From Variovorax sp. YR216 (GTDB lineage: Bacteria > Pseudomonadota > Gammaproteobacteria > Burkholderiales > Burkholderiaceae_C), in assembly GCF_900107745.1 (NCBI RefSeq), contig NZ_FNRO01000003.1, positions 496,001 to 560,000 on the forward strand: a stretch of DNA of 64,000 bases, written 5' to 3'. Of the stretch, positions 44,949-54,310 are shown piece by piece. The number at the start of each line of letters is the position of its first letter. The stretch's first letter is position 1. The notes beneath the pieces are model-generated. The model was not told where the DNA came from. It ran no database searches and saw nothing but the letters and a program-made list of their open reading frames with translations. Both the position numbers and the translations under genes were made by a program.

Positions 44949-45989
44949 TCAATGCTCCTCATCCGAGTGGCCGCTGCGCAGCGAGCGCCAAAGCAGGACG
45001 GGAAGGATGATGGTGAACACGATCACTTCCTTGAACGAGCTGGCCCAGAACGACCCGAAGGATTCGATCACCCCCACGCCGAGCGCACCGATCAGCGCAC
45101 CCGGATAGCTCGCGAGCCCCGCGATGACGCCGGCGACGAAGCCCTTGAGGCCGATGAGGAAGCCCGAGTCGTAGAAGATGGTGGTGGTCGGCCCGATCAG
45201 CAGGCCCGAGAGCGCGCCGATCAATGCCGCCATCGCGAAAGTCAGTTGCCCCGCGGCTTGCGTCGAGATGCCCATCAGGCGCGCACCGAGCCGGTTGACC
45301 GCCGTCGCGCGCAGCGCCTTGCCGTAGAGCGTGCGCTCGAAGTAGAGCCACAGCATCACGATCAATGCAGCCGAGGCGAGGAAGATGATGATCGCCTGCC
45401 CGTTCACGTTGAGCGGGCCGACGGAGAACCGCTCGTCCCAGAACGGCGGATTGCGGAAGCCTTCGGCGCCGAAGAACAGCAGGCCGAGTCCGGTCATCGC
45501 GAAATGCACGCCGACCGAGACGATCAGCAGCACCAGCGAGCTCGCGCCCGCCAGCGACTGGTACGCCACGCGGTAGACCAGCGGCCCGAAGGCGGTGACG
45601 ATGCAGAGCGTGAGAAACGCCTGCACCGCCAGGGGCAGGTTGCGCGGCGCGGCCCACGCCGACACCGCGCAAACGATGGCCGGCAGCACGAACGTGCGCC
45701 CGGCCGCCTTGAGCGCCGGTGCGAGACGTCCGCGATGCCGCCAGGTGTCGACGAGCTCCATGACGGCCGCGACCCCCGCGAGGATCAGCAGCAGCCAGAC
45801 CGTGCCGGGCACCTTGCCGGTCTGGAAGATGGCGAGCGTGAGCGCGCCATAGGCGACGAACTCGCCCTGCGGGATGAAGATGACGCGGGTCACCGTGAAC
45901 ACGAGCACGATGCCCATGCCGAGCAGCGCGTAGATCGCCCCGTTCGTGAGTCCGTCCAGCGTCAGGATGCTGGCAATTGAGAAGTCCAT
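44949..45989 (-). CDS. ABC importer permease (LivH type)
   Basis: 346 residues, hydrophobic, with the start [20 protein letters not shown] and the mid-part [19 protein letters not shown] of LivH. The protein is longer than the usual 290-310 residues, with an extra amphipathic region near residues 60-100. The stop is 1 base before the fusion gene start, so the two are co-translated. Confidence 0.9.
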   Translation of the reverse strand: MDFSIASILTLDGLTNGAIYALLGMGIVLVFTVTRVIFIPQGEFVAYGALTLAIFQTGKVPGTVWLLLILAGVAAVMELVDTWRHRGRLAPALKAAGRTFVLPAIVCAVSAWAAPRNLPLAVQAFLTLCIVTAFGPLVYRVAYQSLAGASSLVLLIVSVGVHFAMTGLGLLFFGAEGFRNPPFWDERFSVGPLNVNGQAIIIFLASAALIVMLWLYFERTLYGKALRATAVNRLGARLMGISTQAAGQLTFAMAALIGALSGLLIGPTTTIFYDSGFLIGLKGFVAGVIAGLASYPGALIGALGVGVIESFGSFWASSFKEVIVFTIILPVLLWRSLRSGHSDEEH

Positions 45990-46020
45990 GGCGGGGCTCT
46001 GCGCGATTCGCTGGCTGCGT

Positions 46021-47163
46021 TTACTGCGGTTGCTCGACCTTGAACTGGCCGCCCACGACCTTCAGCATCACGCCGGTTTCGTTGGTGTAGCCCCAGTGGT
46101 TCTGCGGCGTCCACTCGAGCACGCCGTGCGCGATCGTGGTGCGGCCCATGGTCTCGAACGCATCGCGCAGGGCGGCGCGGAACTCGGGCGTGCCGGGCTT
46201 GGCCTTCTTGAGCGCGATCGGCACCGCCTTTTCGAGGATCGTGAGCGCGTCGGCGCTGTGGGCGGCGAACTGGTTGCGCGAGTTGGGACCGTAGGCCTTC
46301 TCGTACTCGGTGACGAAGGCGACGGCCTGCTTCTTCGACGGATGGCTCTCGGGCAGCTGCTCGGCGACGGTGGCGGGGCCGGACACGACGAAGGTGCCCT
46401 CGGCATCCTTGCCGGCGGTGCGCATCAGGTCCTGCGTCGCCGCGGCATGCGTCTGGTAGACCTTGCCCTTGAAGCCGCGCTCCATCACTGCCTTCTGGGG
46501 CATGCCCGCGCCGCTGCCCGAGGCCACGATCAGGATCGCGTCCGGATTGGCCGAGGTGAGCTTCAGCACCTGCGCGGTGACGCTGGTGTCGGCACGACCG
46601 AAGCGCTCGGCGGCCACGATCTTCATGCCGTTCTTCTCGGCCTCGGCGGTCAGTGCCTTGAGCCACAGTTCGCCGTAGGCGTCGGTGTAGCCGAGGAAGC
46701 CGATGGTCTTCACCTTCTGGCTCTTCATGTGCTGCACGACGGCATAGGCCATCACGTCGTTGGATTGCGGCAGGCGGAAGGTCCACTTGTCCTTGCCCGG
46801 CGGCAGGCCGGCCGGCGAGGCGGCGAGCTGCGCCGTGCCCGATTCGGCCGCCACGTCGGCCATGGGGATCGCCACCGGCGTCGCGGCCGAGCCGATGATG
46901 ACGTCGACCTTGTCTTCCGTCACGAGGCGCTGCGCGTCCTTCACGCCGGTGGTCGGGTCGGTGGCATCGTCGAGCACCACCACCTTGAGGTTCTCGCCCG
47001 CGATGGACTTGGGCCACAGTGCGATCTGGTTCTTCATCGGAATGCCGAGGCCGGACGCCGGACCGGTGAGCGGCAGCACCACGCCCACCGTGAGGTCGGC
47101 ATGCGCGAGGCTGAAGAGGCCGAGCGTCAGCGCGGCGGCAAGGGTTGCTTTCTTGAAGTTCAT
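46021..47163 (-). CDS. ABC importer substrate-binding protein (LivK/aromatic type)
   Basis: 380 residues. Signal peptide ending near AHA at residues 20-22, then [24 protein letters not shown], the periplasmic receptor start. Probably binds hydroxycinnamates, judged only by its place in the cluster. It is co-oriented with permease, ATPases, CoA ligase and hydratase, and lies 31 bases before the LivH gene. Confidence 0.88.
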   Translation of the reverse strand: MNFKKATLAAALTLGLFSLAHADLTVGVVLPLTGPASGLGIPMKNQIALWPKSIAGENLKVVVLDDATDPTTGVKDAQRLVTEDKVDVIIGSAATPVAIPMADVAAESGTAQLAASPAGLPPGKDKWTFRLPQSNDVMAYAVVQHMKSQKVKTIGFLGYTDAYGELWLKALTAEAEKNGMKIVAAERFGRADTSVTAQVLKLTSANPDAILIVASGSGAGMPQKAVMERGFKGKVYQTHAAATQDLMRTAGKDAEGTFVVSGPATVAEQLPESHPSKKQAVAFVTEYEKAYGPNSRNQFAAHSADALTILEKAVPIALKKAKPGTPEFRAALRDAFETMGRTTIAHGVLEWTPQNHWGYTNETGVMLKVVGGQFKVEQPQ

Positions 47164-47198
47164 GTGACTGTCTCCTTGGGTCGCTACAAAAGTTCGGT

Positions 47199-47963
47199 TC
47201 AGCGGGGTGCCATGCGCAGCGCGCCGTCGAGGCGGATCACTTCGCCGTTCAGGTGGCCGTTGGTCACGAAATGGCAGGCCAGCTCGGCGAATTCCGACGG
47301 CTTGCCCAGGCGTGGCGGGAAGGGGATCGATGCGGCAAGCGACTGCTGGACGGGCTCCGGCAGCTCCTTGAGCAGCGGCGTCGCGAACAGGCCGGGCGCG
47401 ATCGTGCACACGCGGATGCCGTGCTGCGCGAGATCGCGTGCCATCGGCAGCGTCATGCCGACCAGGCCGCCCTTCGAGGCGCTGTAGGCCTGCTGGCCCA
47501 CCTGGCCGTCGAATGCCGCGACCGATGCGGTGAAGAGCATCGTGCCGCGCTCGCCGCCTTCCATGGGCTCGAGCTTGGCGCAGCGCGCCGCGAACAGGCG
47601 GCTGATGTTGTAGGCGCCGATCAGGTTGACGTTGACCACGCGCACGAAGTCTTCCAGCGGCGCGGCGTTGCCGTCCTTGCCGACGATGCGCTTGGCGCTG
47701 CCGATGCCGGCGACGTTCATCAGGATGCGCGCCGGGCCGTGCGCGGCCTCGGCCTTGTCGAGCGCCGCATTGACGCTGTCGGCCTGCGTGATGTCGCAGG
47801 CGCAGGCAATACCGCCGATTTCCGCGGCGACCTTCTCGGCCAGTGCGGCGTTGAGGTCGAGCACCGCCACCTTGGCGCCGAGCCGCGCGAGCTCTCGCGC
47901 GGTGGCTTCGCCCAGGCCCGATGCGCCGCCGGTGACCAGCGCGGCTTGTCCTTGGATGTTCAT
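47199..47963 (-). CDS. short-chain dehydrogenase, probable 3-hydroxyacyl-CoA dehydrogenase
   Basis: 254 residues. TGGASGLGEATA (NAD-binding), NVAGIG and catalytic YSASKGG are classic SDR motifs. The C-terminus is of the HSD17B10/2-methyl-3-hydroxybutyryl-CoA dehydrogenase type. It would oxidise the 3-hydroxyacyl-CoA made by the enoyl-CoA hydratase to the beta-keto ester, the substrate of the amidohydrolase at 50780-51649. Confidence 0.85.
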   Translation of the reverse strand: MNIQGQAALVTGGASGLGEATARELARLGAKVAVLDLNAALAEKVAAEIGGIACACDITQADSVNAALDKAEAAHGPARILMNVAGIGSAKRIVGKDGNAAPLEDFVRVVNVNLIGAYNISRLFAARCAKLEPMEGGERGTMLFTASVAAFDGQVGQQAYSASKGGLVGMTLPMARDLAQHGIRVCTIAPGLFATPLLKELPEPVQQSLAASIPFPPRLGKPSEFAELACHFVTNGHLNGEVIRLDGALRMAPR

Positions 47964-47986
47964 GGCTCTTTGTCTCCTTGGGTTGA

Positions 47987-49873
47987 TCAACGGGCCTTCA
48001 GCGTGAAAGGCAGGGTGTCGGCATGCAGGGCTTCGACCAGTTCCGCGCGGTGCTTGAGGACGGCTCGCTGGTTGATGGAGCCCTTGTCGGTGACTTCGCC
48101 CTTGTCGATCGAGGGCGGCTCCGAAACGATGTGCGCCCGCGCGATGCGGTTGGCGCTGCCGGTGCTCGATGCGGCGAGCGTGTCGAGCAGTTGCTGGAAC
48201 TGCGCCTGCACCGCCGCGCTTTCGACCACCTCGCGCATCGGCGCATCGGCCGCAAGGCCCGCGAGCTGGCGCACGGCCTGCGTCGGGAAGAGCAGGGCGC
48301 CGACCTCCTTGAGGTTGATGCCGGTCAGCACCACGTCCTGCACATAGGGTGCGCCGGCCGTGATGATCTTCGCGCGCAGCGGCCCGACGCTCACGAAGGT
48401 GCCGGTGGCGAGCTTGAAGTCCTCGGCGATGCGACCGTCGAAGCGCAGGCCGCGGTGGATGTTGGTCTCGTCGATCCACTGCACGGCGTCGCCGGTGCAC
48501 AGGTAGCCTTCCTCGTCGAAGGCCTCGCGCGTGGCTTCCGGCGAACGCCAGTAGCCGGGCGTGACGTTGGGGCCGCGATAGCGCACCTCGACCTTGTCGT
48601 CGACCTCGATGAGCTTGAGCGTCATGCCCGGCGTCGGCACGCCGACATCGCCGGCGCGCACGTCGGGGCTGTTGATGAACATCGCCGAGGGGCCGGATTC
48701 GGTCATGCCGAGGCCGGTCGCCATCACGATGCGCTCGCCGATCTCGGCTTCCTGGATCGAGTGCAGCAGGTCCCACACCGGCTGCGCGAGCGCCGCGCCC
48801 GAATAGAAGAACATGCGCACGCGCGACAGCAGCGTCTTGCGCAGTTGCGCATCCGTCTGCATGGCGTGCGCGATCGCCTCGAAGCCAGTCGGCACGTTGA
48901 AGTAGACCGTCGGCGCGACCTCGCGCAGGTTGCGCAGGGTCTCGGCCATGCCGGCGGGCGTCGGCTTACCGTCGTCGATGTAGAGCGTGCCGCCGTGGTA
49001 GATCGTGATGCCGACGTTGTGGTTGCTTCCGAAGGTGTGGTTCCACGGGAGCCAGTCGACGAGCACCGGCGGCTCCTCGGCGAGCGACGGCATCGACTGC
49101 GCGATCTGCACCTGGTTGGCGCACCACATGCGCTGGGTGTTGATGACCGCCTTGGGCATCTTGGTCGAGCCCGAGGTGAACAGGAACTTGGTGATCGTGT
49201 CTGGCCCGGTGGCGGCCATCGCGGCATCGACGGCCGGCGTGGCGGGCGTGTCGAGCAGCCTCTGGAATGGGGTGATGGCGCGGCCCGCGAGATCGGCCGA
49301 GGGGGTTTCGCGGTGCAGCACCACTTCGACGTCGGCGGGCACGACTGAAGCGATCGCACGGCCGAAGCGCGTCGCGTCGCTCGCGAACACCAGTCCAGGC
49401 GTCAGCGTGTTGAAGATGTGGCGCAGCTTCTCGTAGTCCTGGCTGACGGTGGAATACGCGGGCGATGCGGGGCAGTAGGGGATGCCGGCATAGATGCAGG
49501 CCAGTGCGAGCTGCGCGTGCTCGAGGCTGTTCTCGCTCAGGATCATCACTGGCCGCTCGGCATTCAGGCCGCGGTTCAGCAGCGCCTGGCCGATGCGGCG
49601 GGCGTCCTGCAGCGCCTTCGCATAGCTCAGATGCTGCCACTCGCCGGTGCTGCCGTCAGGCAGTTGCTCGCGACGCGCCATGAAGCTGCGGTCGGGTGCG
49701 GTCTCGGCCCAGTGCATCAGGCGGTCGGTGATGCGCTCGGCGTAGCTGCCGAGCGGCTCGGACGCTTCGATGTAGCGAACGCCGGGGGCGCCTTCGCGCA
49801 CCTTGACGTGACGCACGCCGAAGGTCACGGGCCGGTAGCGTGGCGTGATGGTGGGTTGGCGAGTGGCTTGCAT
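47987..49873 (-). CDS. feruloyl-CoA synthase (hydroxycinnamate-CoA ligase)
   Basis: 628 residues of the ANL superfamily. The P-loop FTSGSTKMPKAVINTQ near residue 250 and the later YLCTGDAVQWIDETNIHRGLRFDGR are AMP-binding core motifs. It activates ferulate, p-coumarate or caffeate to the CoA ester with ATP. The start at 49873 gives MQATRQPTITPRYRPVTFGV, typical of feruloyl-CoA synthases. It lies 17 bases downstream of the hydratase gene. Confidence 0.88.
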   Translation of the reverse strand: MQATRQPTITPRYRPVTFGVRHVKVREGAPGVRYIEASEPLGSYAERITDRLMHWAETAPDRSFMARREQLPDGSTGEWQHLSYAKALQDARRIGQALLNRGLNAERPVMILSENSLEHAQLALACIYAGIPYCPASPAYSTVSQDYEKLRHIFNTLTPGLVFASDATRFGRAIASVVPADVEVVLHRETPSADLAGRAITPFQRLLDTPATPAVDAAMAATGPDTITKFLFTSGSTKMPKAVINTQRMWCANQVQIAQSMPSLAEEPPVLVDWLPWNHTFGSNHNVGITIYHGGTLYIDDGKPTPAGMAETLRNLREVAPTVYFNVPTGFEAIAHAMQTDAQLRKTLLSRVRMFFYSGAALAQPVWDLLHSIQEAEIGERIVMATGLGMTESGPSAMFINSPDVRAGDVGVPTPGMTLKLIEVDDKVEVRYRGPNVTPGYWRSPEATREAFDEEGYLCTGDAVQWIDETNIHRGLRFDGRIAEDFKLATGTFVSVGPLRAKIITAGAPYVQDVVLTGINLKEVGALLFPTQAVRQLAGLAADAPMREVVESAAVQAQFQQLLDTLAASSTGSANRIARAHIVSEPPSIDKGEVTDKGSINQRAVLKHRAELVEALHADTLPFTLKAR

Positions 49874-49890
49874 GGAAATCCCGGGGTGTC

Positions 49891-50664
49891 TCAGTTCTTC
49901 TGGACCTTGGCGGCCTTGCCTTCGAGGAAGGCGCGCACGCGCTCCTTGGCATCGGGGGCGGCCTGGGCGATGCCGGCCATGAGGGCTTCGGTGAAGAAGC
50001 CGTGGTCGGCCGGCTGTTCGGCGATGCGCGGCAGCGCGTGCATCAGCGCGTAGTTGGTCAGCGGCGCGTTCGTCGCCACGCGCTTGGCAAGCTCCACCGC
50101 CTTGTCGAAAGCGGTGCCTTCGGGCACGAGGTATTGCGCGAAGCCGGCGCGTTCGCCTTCCTCGGCGTTGTAGACGCGGCCGGTGAGCATCATGTCGGTC
50201 ATGCGCGCCGCGCCGATCAGCTTGGGAATGCGCACCGAGCCGCCGCCGCCGACGAAGATGCCGCGCGAGCCTTCGGGCAGCGCGTAGAAGGTGGTGCTGT
50301 CGGCCACGCGGATGTGGCAGGCGCTCGCGAGCTCCAGGCCGCCGCCGACCACCGCGCCGTGCAGCGCAGCGATCACCGGCACGGGGCCGTGCTGCACGAG
50401 GTCGAGCGCCGCATGCCACATGCGCGAATGGATGAGTCCCTGGCCCGCATCGCGCTCCTGCAGCTCGGACAGATCGAGGCCGGCGCAGAAGTGCGGACCC
50501 TCGCCGTCGATGACCGCGGCGCGCACCGAGGAAGGTAGGTTTTCAAATGTGTTGCGCAGCGCGAGGATGAGCGCATCGGACAGCGCGTTGCGCTTGCTGG
50601 CGCGGGTGAGGCGCACGATGGCGATGTTGTCCTGGAGTTCGAGCTGGAGATCGGTGTGGGTCAT
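49891..50664 (-). CDS. enoyl-CoA hydratase/isomerase family (hydroxycinnamoyl-CoA hydratase)
   Basis: 257 residues of the crotonase fold. Oxyanion-hole segments FCAGLDLSEL (about 59-68) and GAVVGGGLELA (about 103-113) and a likely catalytic Glu131 in YALPEGSRG are seen. It adds water to a hydroxycinnamoyl-CoA double bond. It differs from the 276-residue hydratase-lyase that splits feruloyl-CoA to vanillin, so simple hydration followed by dehydrogenase action is favoured. First gene of the minus-strand operon, with its promoter at 50688-50716. Confidence 0.85.
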   Translation of the reverse strand: MTHTDLQLELQDNIAIVRLTRASKRNALSDALILALRNTFENLPSSVRAAVIDGEGPHFCAGLDLSELQERDAGQGLIHSRMWHAALDLVQHGPVPVIAALHGAVVGGGLELASACHIRVADSTTFYALPEGSRGIFVGGGGSVRIPKLIGAARMTDMMLTGRVYNAEEGERAGFAQYLVPEGTAFDKAVELAKRVATNAPLTNYALMHALPRIAEQPADHGFFTEALMAGIAQAAPDAKERVRAFLEGKAAKVQKN

Positions 50665-50687
50665 GATTGCATTCCGGGTTGCGATCG

Positions 50688-50716
50688 ATTATGGTTATGA
50701 AAAATAACCAATTCAA
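50688..50716 (-). promoter_or_regulatory. candidate promoter of the hydroxycinnamate operon
   Basis: On the minus strand TTGAAT (50716-50711) and CATAAT (50693-50688) are separated by 17 bases, matching a sigma-70 -35 and -10. The -10 ends 23 bases before the hydratase ATG. The palindrome at 50692-50710 fills the spacer. Confidence 0.6.
50692..50710. promoter_or_regulatory. candidate MarR operator in the spacer
   Basis: TGGTTAT-GAAAA-ATAACCA is a perfect 7-bp inverted repeat in the divergent region between the hydratase operon and the amidohydrolase. It lies in the -35/-10 spacer of the predicted operon promoter, the place expected for a repressor such as the MarR protein at 38385-38873. Confidence 0.55.
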
Positions 50717-50779
50717 GCCGCATACTGACCTGCGGCATGAGGACTTACCCTAAGCCTAAAACCCGTTGGAGACAACGCC

Positions 50780-51649
50780 ATGGACTACGAGAACCTGATT
50801 GCCATCGACACGCACACGCACGCCGAGGTGAGTTGCTGGAATCCCTTCGACAACTACGGCGAGGAATACGACCGCGCAGCCGACAAATACTTCCGTTCGA
50901 GCCGCCGGCCGACCATCCAGGAGAGCATCGACTACTACCGCGAACGCAAGATCGGCCTCGTGATGTTCATGGTCGACGCGGAGTCGAATCTCGGCCGCCG
51001 CCGCATCCCGAACGAGGAGATCGCGGAGGCCGCGCAGAAGAACCCGGACATCATGATCGCTTTCGCCAGCATCGATCCGCACAAGGGAAAGATGGGCGCG
51101 CGCGAGGCGCGGCGGCTCATCGAGGAGCACGGCGTCAAGGGGTTCAAGTTCCATCCGACGGTGCAGGGCTTCCACCCCTACGACCGGATGGCCTGGCCGA
51201 TCTACGAAGTCATCAACGAATACGGCCTGCCGGCGGTCTTCCACACCGGCCACAGCGGCATCGGCTCCGGCATGCGCTGCGGAGGCGGGTTGCGGCTCGA
51301 GTACAGCAACCCGATGCATCTCGATGATGTCGCCATCGACTTCCCCGACATGCAGATCGTCATGGCGCACCCGAGCTTCCCGTGGCAGGACGAGGCGCTG
51401 AGCGTGGCAACGCACAAGCCAAACGTCTGGATCGACCTCTCTGGCTGGAGCCCCAAGTACTTTCCGAAGCAGCTCGTGCAGTATGCGAACACGCTGCTCA
51501 AGGACCGCGTGCTCTTCGGCAGCGACTACCCGCTGATCACGCCCGACCGCTGGATGAAGGACTTCGAGGAAGCCGGCTTCAAGCCCGAAGTGATGCCCGG
51601 CATCCTCAAGAACAACGCGATCCGCCTCCTCAAGCTCGCCACCAAGTAG
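50780..51649 (+). CDS. amidohydrolase-family protein, probable 4-hydroxyphenyl-beta-ketoacyl-CoA hydrolase
   Basis: 289 residues of the amidohydrolase 2 family. IDTHTHAEVSCWNPF near the N-terminus, FHTGHSGIG, MAHPSFP and LFGSDYPLITPDRW later supply His and Asp metal or active-site residues. In Rhodococcus the homologous CouO cleaves a beta-keto hydroxyphenyl-propanoyl-CoA to a hydroxybenzoate and acetyl-CoA. Here the gene is divergent from the hydroxycinnamate operon across a 115-base region with promoter and operator, which supports the same role. A GGAG site precedes the ATG. Confidence 0.78.
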   Translation: MDYENLIAIDTHTHAEVSCWNPFDNYGEEYDRAADKYFRSSRRPTIQESIDYYRERKIGLVMFMVDAESNLGRRRIPNEEIAEAAQKNPDIMIAFASIDPHKGKMGAREARRLIEEHGVKGFKFHPTVQGFHPYDRMAWPIYEVINEYGLPAVFHTGHSGIGSGMRCGGGLRLEYSNPMHLDDVAIDFPDMQIVMAHPSFPWQDEALSVATHKPNVWIDLSGWSPKYFPKQLVQYANTLLKDRVLFGSDYPLITPDRWMKDFEEAGFKPEVMPGILKNNAIRLLKLATK

Positions 51650-51667
51650 GTCCATCGCAACCGGTAC

Positions 51668-51769
51668 AGCCGAGACCAGAAATCTCGCGGAACCGGCTTT
51701 GCCGGCCCGCCGGGATTGCCCCCGGCGAGGGGGTGGAGAGCGACACGAAGTGCGCGAGCCTGGGGGTGA
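51668..51769 (-). repeat. ~100-bp repeat, copy A (inverted relative to copy B)
   Basis: On the minus strand this stretch reads CCCCCAGGCTCGCGCACTTC and continues to a GGCAAAGCCGGTTCCGCGAG core. It matches most of 54935-55034 read on the plus strand. It lies 18 bases downstream of the amidohydrolase and just before the kefC stop. Confidence 0.8.
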
Positions 51770-51772
51770 GCT

Positions 51773-53602
51773 CTATACCTGATCCCAGTCGACGTGGGTG
51801 CGTTGCCGCCGCTCCTCGCGCTCGCGCGCCATCTGCTCCTGGAACTGCTGGCGGCCTTCCTTGGCCACCGCGATCAGCTTGGCGCGGTCCTTGTAGTGCG
51901 GATAGGTCTCGTGCATGAGCTGAATGTTGCGCAGGCGGAAGCGCATCGCCGATTCGCGGGCCTCGTGGGCCGGCCACCCGAGCCCCTCGAGCACCGAGCG
52001 GGCGCTGCGCAGCGAGGACTCGAACATTTCGCGCTCCACCGTCTCGATCTTGCGGTCGAGCAGCTGGTAGACATGCGCCACGTTGCGCGCCCGCGCGATG
52101 ATCTTCGCGTTGGGGAAATGCTCGCGCAGCAGGTCGACGATCTTGAGCGACTGTTCCATGTCGTCCACCGCGACCACCACGACCTTGGCGGTGCCGGCGC
52201 CCGCGGTGCGCAGCAGGTCGAGCCGGGTCGCGTCGCCATAGAACACGCGGAAGCCGAACTCGCGCAGGCTTTCGATGGTGTCGGGGTCGTGGTCGAGCAC
52301 GGTGATCTTCAGGCCTTGCGCAACCAACATGCGGCCGATGATCTGCCCGTAGCGGCCGAATCCGCAGATGACCACCTTCGCGTCCTGCTGCTCGGAGATT
52401 TCCTCCATCGAGGTCGGCTTCTGGAGGCTGTGGCGCGCCAGCACCCACTTGTCGATCGCCACGAGCAGCAGCGGCGAAAGCAGCATCGACAGCGCGACCG
52501 CACCGATCAGGAACGAGGCGACGCCGGGCGGCAGCACGTCCGGTCCGGCCGCCTGGAACACCACGAAGGCGAACTCGCCGCCCTGGGCGAGCAGCAGCGT
52601 GAGCACCGGCCGCTGCTGGTAAGGCACGTGCATCAGCCTGGAGAGGCCGTAGATCACGGCGGCCTTCAGCACCATGAAGCCGATGACCACCGCCGCCATC
52701 AGCAATGGATGCGCGATCAGCACGCCGAAATCGATGCTCATGCCCACCGCGATGAAGAAGAGGCCGAGCAGCAGGCCCTTGAAGGGCTCGATGTCGGTTT
52801 CGAGCTCGCGGCGGTATTCGCTTTCGGCCAGCAGCACGCCGGCGAGAAAGGCGCCGAGCGCCATCGAGAGACCAATGAACTGCATCAGCGCGGCGATGGC
52901 GACCACCAGCAACAGAGAGGCGGCGGTGAAGATCTCGGGCGTCTTGCTGCGCGCGATCCATCGCAGCAGCGGCCGCAAGGCCAGCCGGCCGCCGATCACG
53001 ATGGCGGCGATCACGGCGACGATCTTCAAGCCCTCGGTGAGACGGTCGAGCCCGCTCGCGCCCGTGTCGACGTCGTGACTGACCGCCAGCAGCGGCAGCA
53101 GCGCGAGGATCGGAATGGCTGCCACGTCCTGGAACAGCAGGATCGAGAAGCCTGACTGGCCGCTCGGCGTCAGCAGCAGGTTGCGTTCCCCGAACACCTG
53201 AAGCGCGATCGCGGTCGACGAGAGCGCGAGCCCGAGCGCCGCCACCAGTGCGACGCGCCAGCCGGCGCCCGCCACGAAACCGGCGAGGAACAGAACCGCC
53301 GCGCAGCCCAGCACCTGCGCCGAGCCCCAGCCGAAGATCGGTCCGCGCAGGCTCCAGAGGCGCTTGGGCTCCAGCTCGAGTCCGACGAGGAACAGCATCA
53401 GCACCACGCCGAATTCGGCGAAATGAAGGATGTCCTCGACGTTCGTGACCAGCCCCAGGCCCCAGGGACCGATGGCGATGCCGGCTGCGAGGTAGCCAAT
53501 GATCGAGCCCAGCCCGATGGCCTTAGACAGCGGTACGACCAGCACCGCGGCGCCGAGATAGATGAGCGAGTTGAGCAGCCAGCCCGGCAGGTGGTGTTCC
53601 AT
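51773..53602 (-). CDS. kefC: KefC/KefB-type potassium:proton antiporter
   Basis: 609 residues. About twelve membrane spans with the CPA2 motifs, then a TrkA-N domain with VVICGFGRYGQIIGRML near residue 410. It releases K+ in exchange for H+, gated by glutathione adducts in relatives, to protect against electrophiles. Aromatic catabolism produces such electrophiles, so the location is suggestive only. The start lies 2 bases after the kefF-like stop. Confidence 0.9.
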   Translation of the reverse strand: MEHHLPGWLLNSLIYLGAAVLVVPLSKAIGLGSIIGYLAAGIAIGPWGLGLVTNVEDILHFAEFGVVLMLFLVGLELEPKRLWSLRGPIFGWGSAQVLGCAAVLFLAGFVAGAGWRVALVAALGLALSSTAIALQVFGERNLLLTPSGQSGFSILLFQDVAAIPILALLPLLAVSHDVDTGASGLDRLTEGLKIVAVIAAIVIGGRLALRPLLRWIARSKTPEIFTAASLLLVVAIAALMQFIGLSMALGAFLAGVLLAESEYRRELETDIEPFKGLLLGLFFIAVGMSIDFGVLIAHPLLMAAVVIGFMVLKAAVIYGLSRLMHVPYQQRPVLTLLLAQGGEFAFVVFQAAGPDVLPPGVASFLIGAVALSMLLSPLLLVAIDKWVLARHSLQKPTSMEEISEQQDAKVVICGFGRYGQIIGRMLVAQGLKITVLDHDPDTIESLREFGFRVFYGDATRLDLLRTAGAGTAKVVVVAVDDMEQSLKIVDLLREHFPNAKIIARARNVAHVYQLLDRKIETVEREMFESSLRSARSVLEGLGWPAHEARESAMRFRLRNIQLMHETYPHYKDRAKLIAVAKEGRQQFQEQMAREREERRQRTHVDWDQV

Positions 53603-53604
53603 CG

Positions 53605-54243
53605 TCAAGCTTCTTCCTGGCCGAGGGGCCGATCGGTTTCGGGCACCACGCAACTCGCGCATCCGCCCAGGTCGTCCAGTTCGGGCCAGTTCGGGTAGGT
53701 CTGCAGCCGGTCCTTGAAGACCGCCACGTGCTCGGCCACGGCGGCATCCGATGCGCTGCGGGCGCCGTGGAAGATCAGCGGCGGCAGGAAGCGCATGCCG
53801 CACAGGGCCGCGGTCTGCTCGTAGGGCGGAAGGAACGCGTCGAAGAAGTACCGGTTGTAGCGCTGCGGGTGATAGCTCTCTTCCGGTCCGCCGGTGGTCG
53901 CGACGAGCCAGACATCCTTGCCTTCAAGCGTGTTGCCGCCTCGGCCGTAGGCCCAGCCGTAGCTAAAGACATCGTCCAGCCAGAGCTTCTGCAGCGACGG
54001 CATCGAGTACCACTGGATCGGATGCAGCAGCACCAGCATCTCGGCGCGGGCGAGCCGGGCCTGCTCGGTCTTCACGTCGATCGCGTAGTCGGGGTAGCTG
54101 TTGTAGAGGTCGTTCACGTCGATGCCCGGGACATCGCGTGCCGCCTTCAGCAACTGGAGGTTGACGCGGGAATCTCGCCATCGGGGGTGCGCGGCGATCA
54201 CGTAGATGCGGGCGTCGCTTTCCGTATTTGTTGTTGTCGGCAT
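53605..54243 (-). CDS. kefF: KefF-like NAD(P)H:quinone oxidoreductase, antiporter ancillary protein
   Basis: 212 residues of the flavodoxin-fold family. IYVIAAHPRWRDSRVN at the start, LHPIQWYSMPSLQKLWLDDVFSYGWAYG and TTGGPEESYHP are the KefF/MdaB-type FMN-binding signatures. KefF binds and activates KefC. The gene pair order kefF-kefC matches known operons. The ATG at 54243 was taken as the start of the conserved part. Confidence 0.88.
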   Translation of the reverse strand: MPTTTNTESDARIYVIAAHPRWRDSRVNLQLLKAARDVPGIDVNDLYNSYPDYAIDVKTEQARLARAEMLVLLHPIQWYSMPSLQKLWLDDVFSYGWAYGRGGNTLEGKDVWLVATTGGPEESYHPQRYNRYFFDAFLPPYEQTAALCGMRFLPPLIFHGARSASDAAVAEHVAVFKDRLQTYPNWPELDDLGGCASCVVPETDRPLGQEEA

Positions 54244-54310
54244 CCCGAGAACATAGCGCACTCGGCGGGCCGCTACCATGGCGCCTGTCTTCAGCCTCGA
54301 GGAGTCACAG

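Noticed and set aside
49891..50664. Call of a vanillin-forming feruloyl-CoA hydratase-lyase
   Set aside because: Length and neighbours (SDR and beta-ketoacyl hydrolase) fit hydration followed by oxidation better than direct aldehyde release, though this is not excluded.
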